From Lutjanus erythropterus (Eukaryota > Chordata > Actinopteri > Lutjaniformes > Lutjanidae): a stretch of DNA of 64,000 bases. The notes under the pieces are model-generated. The model searched no databases and was not told where the DNA came from. It saw nothing but the letters and a program-made list of their open reading frames with translations. The position numbers were made by a program, and so were the translations under genes. The stretch spans positions 3,125,348-3,189,347 of the forward strand of contig CM034603.1 of the NCBI GenBank assembly GCA_020091685.1. Direction: 5' to 3'. Positions within the stretch are counted from its first letter, which is position 1. Every line of letters starts with the position of its first letter. Of the stretch, positions 58,283 through 64,000 are shown piece after piece.

Positions 58283-58621
58283 ATGTGGGGTAGGTGTTGT
58301 TAGTTTTAGATTTAGAAGGCTTTTAACACACTAATTAAGTTAAATTTGATTAAATTGTTTGAAGTTGTGAATTCTTCTCTGGGATGAGGCTGTTTGCTGT
58401 AGCAAGTTTAGACATTAAAAAATAATGTCTAAACTTGCTCTGTGACAGAAAACCAAAACATTTCATAAATTACATATATTCCATATATATAAATCCCTGA
58501 AGAATACATTTTCACTAAAAAAATGGAGGTAGAGGGTTGATATTAATGTTTTTAAAGGTTTATTTTGTCCCAGCTCTCAAGAATGGATGTATTGACTTGA
58601 CTGTTTTAGGATTATCTAACA
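57990..58621 (-). repeat. Repeat R, copy on minus
   Basis: About 630 bp matching 61880-62553 in inverted orientation, with moderate divergence. Shared blocks include TAAATAAGAATTMTGGTTTA, ATTTCTATCAGATG, CACAACTTCARACAATTTAA and CAAGTCAATACAYCCA. It has no open frame of note and its class is unknown. Confidence 0.75.
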
Positions 58622-58623
58622 GT

Positions 58624-58760
58624 AGGGCTGCAACTAATGATTATTTTTTAAATCATTAATGTAGTGATTATTTTTTGGATGAATCGTAAATCCTTTGGGT
58701 TTTTTTTATTGAGTAATCTAATGATTGTTTTTTTTTATTATTCAAATTTAAAACAATTAA
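58624..58760 (+). repeat. Start of an AGGGCTGCAACTAA repeat
   Basis: It begins AGGGCTGCAACTAATGATTA, followed by AAATCATTAATG and ATTGAGTAATCTAATGATTG, the terminal style of the dispersed repeat seen at 19556-19812. The element may run on toward 59540, but only the start is recognised. Confidence 0.5.
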
Positions 58761-59543
58761 TTTACCTAAAATACATACCTAAAACTTGTCTCATTTATAT
58801 TTCAATATTTTATTCAGTCATAATCCTGAAAAACAGACACATAATTAATCACTGTGTCAACCCTTCACCGAACTGGACAATCAGAAACTGGTTATAACAT
58901 AGACTTCTTTCATCTCTGGAGTCATATGCAGGTAAGATGATTACTGGCGGTGTGTTTTTGCATCAGTATGGAGCAAAGAAAATAGTTTTTGTTTTTTGCT
59001 TTAATGCTGGCTGAAATGAATTTCAGACAGTCTGTAACGTTAGTTTTAGCCATTTCTGTCTCATACGTGGCTGATAAAATGAAAGTACAAAACGGCAGCA
59101 TAACACCATTAGATGACATGGTGTAAAGTTAACAGCAGTGCTGCAGACATCTCTTTTAACACGGCTGTGATGAAGACACATCTAATTAAATCTATTTAAA
59201 GTGACTTCTACTGACAGAAACATGTTCCACGTGTTGATAATCCTCATATATCATGTGTGGGTGCTGACAGAAAGTAAACAGGATGCTGCTGCTGCTCCTG
59301 GAGGAGGACAGCTCGCTTGGTGCTTCACTTCCAGCACTCGTGCAGAGCAGTTTGTCCGGCTGTGATAAGCCACGTCCAGTTTGTGGAGCTAAAGAGTCAA
59401 ACTGTTGCATCTCTGTTTAAAACACTCCGACACTTTAGATGAGCATGGTGAGTCTTGTTCTGCAGCTTGTTCTCCCGGTGAGTCCATGTTCTGACCGAGT
59501 GCAACACAGCAGCAGCAGTGCTTCAGCTTCATTCCACCTTCTC
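58761..59543. other. Probably repeat-derived, no gene recognised
   Basis: GC content rises after 59270 (GCTGCTGCTGCTCCTGGAGG). The text GCAGTGCTTCAGCTTCATTC (59516-59535) recurs in similar form at 61848-61867 next to R copy 3, so this stretch too is repetitive. Confidence 0.4.
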
Positions 59544-60491
59544 ATACACCCCGTTTCAGGGGTGGAAGTAGTTAATTACAAATACTCAAATTACTCATAA
59601 AAGTACAAGCACCCCAAAAAACTACTTAATTACAGTAGATTCTCAAGTCTTGACTTTTACTTGTACTTAAGTATTCATTATGCCATGTAATCTACTTAGT
59701 TACTTTTAAAATAATAAGTACAACTTGAATTGATATCCAGACCTTTTATCTGCTTTTTTGTAGCCAATAAATTTGATTGATTTGATAGCAAAAAAGCCAA
59801 TGAAAACCAGGACATATGGACAAAAGACAATTAATGTATGTATGAATGAATGTTAATGATTGATCTTTAATTGATTTTTCATTAAGAATTTAACCAGTTA
59901 AAATGTATTCATGGATATTTAATCAATAGCCGTGGCAGTAACTGCACCTCATCTAGCTTTGATTTGTCTGCTGGAGACATTTGCTGAATAAGGAAATAAA
60001 AACTTGATATGAGAGAAAAAAAAAGACAAAAAAAAAACAAAAACAGCCAATCAAAATGAGGAGAAAAAAACACTTATTTAAGCAAAACACAAAAAATTTT
60101 GAGCCCTAGGTGATGGTGACATCATCGGTTAAAAGTAACTAATACTCTGAGTAGTTTTTTGGACAAATACTTTGTACTTTTACTTTTTCTAAGACTAGTA
60201 ATTTTACTTGTAATTGAGTAATATTTTAGCAATGTAATGTACTTGTACTTCAGTACAGATTTTCAGTACTCTTTCCACCACTGCCCTGTTTACACCTGCC
60301 ACTGAAACAGATTGTTGTACAGATTGCGTCCAGCTACATAAGATCTGAACACAATGCAAGCCAGACTACTCCCAGATGTTGTCTGGCAAAACTGATCATG
60401 TAGTATTTACATTTACAGCATTAAAATGCATTTTTCCTTATCTCAATAGCTAAATAGAGATCACATTTTAATACCAGGTGTGAACAGGGTG
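59544..60491. mobile_element. Short inverted-repeat element split by a hAT
   Basis: The left end CATACACCCCGTTT continues after the hAT as ACACCTGCCAC. The right end, inverted, is CATGTCACCCTGTTCACACC followed by TGGTATT. The two align over about 25 bp. The body (60292-60470) is about 180 bp without a gene. The CCTGTTCACACCTGG terminus is familiar from non-autonomous teleost DNA elements. Confidence 0.6.
59549..60291. mobile_element. Non-autonomous hAT, complete, nested
   Basis: The element runs 59557-60283. It begins CAGGGGTGGAAGTAGTTAAT and ends CTCTTTCCACCACTG. It is flanked by CCCCGTTT (59549-59556) and CCCTGTTT (60284-60291), an 8-bp target duplication with one change. ACTT/AAGT-rich ends place it near the Tol2 group. 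The middle is A-rich and has no transposase. The copy at 8787-9389 is the same family, without its left 100 bp. Confidence 0.85.
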
Positions 60492-61390
60492 ACATGTACT
60501 TTGAATCTTTGCCTCTTTGAACCTTTAAAACCTTTAGTCAGTCACATAGACAGGGGTGGACAAATGAAGAGCGATATCACATCCACAATCACACACATGA
60601 AGAGGAGCGCGGGGGGCGCAGGGCAGTCATTGGCTGGTTGAGAGTGTGTCACAGCCTGCTGACTGGAGGATGTCAGCGCTGCAGGGAGCGTGCTGTTTGA
60701 CTGCCTGCAGGGCTGTCAGCTGTCACTCTGTCTTCTCTCCCCCCCCTCTGTCTCTCTCTTTCTCCCTCACACACACACACAAACACACACATACCTCAAG
60801 GTCGAATGTCACAGCACATCATAGGTTATTGCAGACATGTGGACTAACTAACGTTGCAGTGGGACGGCTGAATTCACCAGGAGCTCGTCAGACATCTGCC
60901 CGCTTTCTGTGCTGCACAATTCATTTGCATATGGATGAAAATCACTTCCATTTCACTAATAAACCATTTTATTTTTAAAATATTATAATGAAAATAACAT
61001 CATTTACACACTATGAAACTTAATCCCTTTTTTATTTTTTTTTAAACTTAAAAATATGAATAATTCACTCTTAAAATATTAGAATGCATTAATGGATCCA
61101 TTAATTATACACTTACAATCATATGATTAAGTATTGGATTATCTGCACAGCTTAAAAGGTGTTTTATTGAATTGACCATTTGACACAAATCCATTAATTA
61201 TGGATTTAAAGTGTTATCATGGTTTCTGTTCTGGGACTGAAATATTTTTAAGGGATTCTAAATTTAGCATTCAGGTCTTTAATAGGCTTACCTCAGATTT
61301 GGGGTCAATTAATGGATAAATGAATGGACTGTAAGATGGGAGTTTTGAGTTTCTGCATGAGTTTCAGAGTTTTAAGTGGTAAAAAACAAT
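60492..61390. other. Non-coding with an AC tract at 60768-60790
   Basis: A pyrimidine/AC-rich stretch (60735-60795) makes a false open frame of 110 codons. No gene recognised. Confidence 0.45.
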
Positions 61391-61551
61391 TTAAAGGACT
61401 GGTGTCTAGGACTTAGCGGCCAGCTTGCAGCTTGCAAACACCTCATTTCACTCTCCCCTTCCAAGTGTGCAGGACTCAGAACTCTTCAAGTGATTACGAA
61501 CACCATATTTTGCCAATAAATGGCATAAAATTTTACATACTGGGCCTTTAA
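61391..61551. mobile_element. 161-bp TTAA-flanked miniature element
   Basis: The left end TTAAAGGACTGGTGTCTAGG and the inverted right end TTAAAGGCCCAGTATGTAAA pair over about 20 bp, both starting with TTAA. The text CTCCCCTTCCAAGTGTGCAG inside is typical of a common teleost TTAA miniature element. This is an internally shortened copy. Confidence 0.75.
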
Positions 61552-61679
61552 AATATGTATTCTATATGTAATTGATTATTACTTGCAATCTGGTAGCAGT
61601 ATTACTAGTATGTACATATATATGTACATATATATGTAATTTCTGGAAGGGTTTGGTTTTCTTTCTTTTGTTTTTATTT

Positions 61680-62110
61680 CTAAAATTACTCTATGCCAGA
61701 AACCAGCCTGGTCCCAGAAAAGAATTCACAACTTCAAACCATTAAAAAATGTGTTCAAATCCACAAATATTTTACTTTATTGTGTAAATGAGGTGTCTGA
61801 GAAGGTGTGACGCTTTACAGTCAGAGTAGCATGTTTGCTGCAGTGCTGCTCTGCTTCAGCTTCATTCCACACATGAGTTGTTAAATAATCCTAAAACAGC
61901 ACTGTAGTCCAGTCAAGTCAATACACCCACTCTTGAGGACTGGGGGGGAAAAAAAAACCCTTGAAAAATATTAATACCAACACTCTACCTCCATTTTTTA
62001 GTGAAAATATATTTGCTTTATTTCTTTTTTATATCTAAACTTGCTCTGTGCCGGAAAACAGCTTCCCAGACAAAAAATCACAACTTCAGACAATTTAAAA
62101 ACATGTTAAA
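61680..62110. repeat. Direct ~345-bp-spaced duplication at the R border
   Basis: The text TCTATGCCAGAAACCAGCCT, CCCAGAAAAGAATTCACAAC, TTCAAACCATT (61690-61743) recurs as TCTGTGCCGGAAAACAGCTT, CCCAGACAAAAAATCACAAC, TTCAGACAATT (62045-62097). The second copy belongs to R; the first lies outside it. Confidence 0.65.
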
Positions 62111-62553
62111 AGCCTTCAGATACCTATTGATAACAGTGGTGTAACATTTGCTATTGTAATCATCTTTGTTTAACATTTGAATTTTATGAAAATGTTGATC
62201 CTTTAAAGTTGTGTCCCATATTTCCGTCAGATTTTTTTCAAAAACATGATTTAATCAGCCATAAAAAAGGGTTAGCTATACCATAAGAACCCCTGTCTCA
62301 CTTCATGGTTTAACAAAGGTGGAATACTGCTCAAGTACTGGTAAACTTTCTACTTTCAGACAGATTTATTAAATAATATTTCTATCAGATGTGTCTCAAC
62401 CATAACATGTCAACTCTGTAGTCCTTCTTAATTAAAACCTAAATAAGAATTATGGTTTAAAAATGTGTATTTTGATTAACATTAAGAACTCTGAGACACT
62501 TTAAAAAATAAAGTGGCTGCTCATTACGACTATGCTGTGAAATGAAAAAATGT
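61880..62553 (+). repeat. Repeat R, copy on plus (no Harbinger insertion)
   Basis: Third copy of R, inverted relative to 57990-58621 and direct relative to 55897-56188. It ends with GCTGTGAAATGAAA and runs straight on into AAATGTGACATTTTGTCAAC, the sequence found left of the Harbinger at 52 kb. It therefore preserves an unoccupied version of the insertion site, with some sequence change. Confidence 0.75.
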
Positions 62554-62867
62554 GACATTTTGTCAACAGTTGATGTCTACATTTAAGTAAAAATTAGTCA
62601 CTGGGATGTTGGCCTGTCACATGGTTAAACAGCCAATAGTTTCATATTTTCAAATACATTTTCCTGCATAATTGAACATGAAAATCCTAACCTCCTAAAA
62701 TATAGTTTCTTGTCATCCTGCCTTTCACTCCTCTCACACATGCTCACTTGTTGTTGTTATCTGACTGTCAGTTGTGATATCAGCTTTTCCATCAGCTCGT
62801 CACTTCTGTCCAATAGCACAGTGACACACCGTGGTTAGCCAATCATCTCGCTGCTCTCTTTTTAAAC
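62554..62867. other. Continuation of R flank, then unannotated
   Basis: 62554-62640 correspond (inverted) to 51990-52055. After that nothing is recognised until a CCAAT-like AGCCAATCATCTC (62837-62849) and TTTTTAAA (62861-62868) precede the frame at 62868. Confidence 0.4.
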
Positions 62868-63185
62868 ATGTTTTTCTGCCTTGAGTCCTTCATGCTGCTG
62901 GGATGTGCACCCCTCCACCTCCCCACCACCGCCCACTCTTTGCAGATTCATCAGCCTTCTGCAGCCTATCAGTCCCTGCGGCGTCATCAGCCGCCACCAC
63001 CACCACCAGTGTCTGGACTCCATGGGGGGATTTATCCTGCCGCTGCTCAGGGCAGGCACCCCTCGACTAAAAAATCTCCCTGTACAGTCTGCCAAAGACT
63101 TCCTGTCAAGACTAATTATCACATATCATTTTACAGTAATCAGTCACCCTTGTGTTTAGAACTGAAGAGAAGAATACTACTTTAG
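62868..63185 (+). CDS. Unassigned open frame, 105 codons, doubtful
   Basis: The frame starts MFFCLESFMLLGCAPLHLPT and continues through a Pro/His-rich stretch (HQPPPPPPVSGLHGG). I recognise no family. The region 62880-63110 is clearly more GC-rich than its neighbours. Promoter-like CCAAT and A/T-rich boxes lie just upstream and the proline run comes from a CCACCACCACC repeat. A second frame on plus and one on minus are equally open, so coding status is not established. It may be an exon, a piece of a DNA element or chance. Confidence 0.2.
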   Translation: MFFCLESFMLLGCAPLHLPTTAHSLQIHQPSAAYQSLRRHQPPPPPPVSGLHGGIYPAAAQGRHPSTKKSPCTVCQRLPVKTNYHISFYSNQSPLCLELKRRILL

Positions 63186-64000
63186 GAACACACAGATGTT
63201 AATTTTGTGTTCCAGACGATGTTGACTTGCACAGAGAACCCTTGAATATGTGACGTGACTGTGATGTAAAATCTGCTCCATAGATAATAAATGAGACAGT
63301 GACTTAGTGATTAAGTTCAATTGTTACAACAAAATGAAGTTTAACACTGAAGCACTGATTAAAGAAAGTACTAAGAAGAACCTCATTTAGGCTCATAAAC
63401 TCAGACAGAAATCTTATGGGTCAACAAGCAGTGTCCCAGATTCTGTATCCTGAGACATATTTCAAGGGCCAATGAGAAAGTGGTGCATGTTCCCAAGTAT
63501 TGACCGAAGTGTCCTGTGGCACAGAAATAGCACATGTGGATTCCTGAAATGGGAATTCCCTTTAAAGCCTCACAGATGCACAGTGGTGATGATCAGTGGT
63601 GTCTTCTATAGACAGACTATGATCTGTGTCCTGTCTGCAGCTGCTACTGATGAAGTGAACAACAAATGAACATGTGTGTTTGGATTGGATTGTAAGCTAT
63701 TAGCCGGTGAACATTTAGCAGCTAAAAAGTTAAAAATGCATTTTGTAAAAAGTAGGTGGAGACCAGAAGAAAGTTAAGTGCTGGACTCACATTCATCAGT
63801 GAGAGAGCAGCTCTTTTTTTCTCTTCTTTCTCTGCAGACTGAGGACATTCAACATCATGAATAGATTACTGAGCAGACCTGTCAGCCACAGGCCCCAGGG
63901 CCCCTCTGGACTTCACCTGCAAAATGCAGAATGACTACAAAGGGACACAAACTGACCATAAAGAAATACAAAACTTCTAGGAGGAGCCACAAAGTCATGA
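63186..64000. other. Non-coding, nothing recognised
   Basis: No gene, RNA or repeat border is visible to the end of the window. Confidence 0.4.

Overview
The window is animal DNA, almost certainly from a ray-finned (teleost, probably percomorph) fish. The evidence is the repeat content: L2-type LINE pieces, Tol2-like and ZBED-type hAT elements, PIF/Harbinger elements, a Tc1 transposase tail, TTAA-flanked short elements, many GT/AC microsatellites, and AT-rich non-coding DNA with low coding density. I found no complete host protein-coding gene, no rRNA, no convincing tRNA and no CRISPR array. Nearly every reading frame that can be recognised is a decayed piece of a transposable element (TE), so this reads as a gene-poor intergenic region or a very long intron.

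Layout. 0-8 kb: a RecQ-helicase-like N-terminal fragment (0.6 kb) and a broken hAT transposase on the minus strand (4.1-5.2 kb) between direct repeats. 8-12.1 kb: a TA-flanked short inverted-repeat element (8.10-9.50 kb) that has grown an internal minisatellite and swallowed a truncated hAT copy, then CA/GT microsatellites, a threefold ~420-bp duplication and a ~120-bp tandem repeat. 13-16.3 kb: a Tol2-like non-autonomous hAT, a PIF/Harbinger derivative with a MADF-domain remnant, an interspersed repeat and a further hAT transposase remnant. 18-32 kb: sparse, with one unclassified repeat (partner at 38 kb), an L2 reverse transcriptase fragment (23.6-24.3 kb), and a hAT with a perfect 8-bp target duplication and the first part of a BED-finger transposase (28.46-29.42 kb). 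34-48 kb: small inverted-repeat elements, a Tc1 tail, a ~260-bp GT/AT microsatellite, an L2 3' end, a TTAA element, a second Tol2-like hAT in the opposite orientation (44.7-45.5 kb) and a 27-bp minisatellite (46.3-47.3 kb).

49-64 kb is the richest part. A degenerate L2 LINE (49.3-51.8 kb, minus) is followed by a ~5.9-kb PIF/Harbinger composite (52.06-57.99 kb). The composite carries both genes of that superfamily: a Myb/SANT-like DNA-binding gene on plus and a HARBI1-like DDE nuclease on minus, convergent and both broken. It sits inside an older repeat, here called R. Its right end with the adjoining R flank has been duplicated in inverted orientation inside the element, giving arms of nearly 490 bp that are about 97% alike. 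A diverged R copy at 61.9-62.6 kb shows the approximate empty site. A hAT nested in a short inverted-repeat element follows at 59.6-60.5 kb. The palindromic Harbinger/R structure is the strongest candidate for something unusual. I see no new gene system that can be defended from sequence alone.
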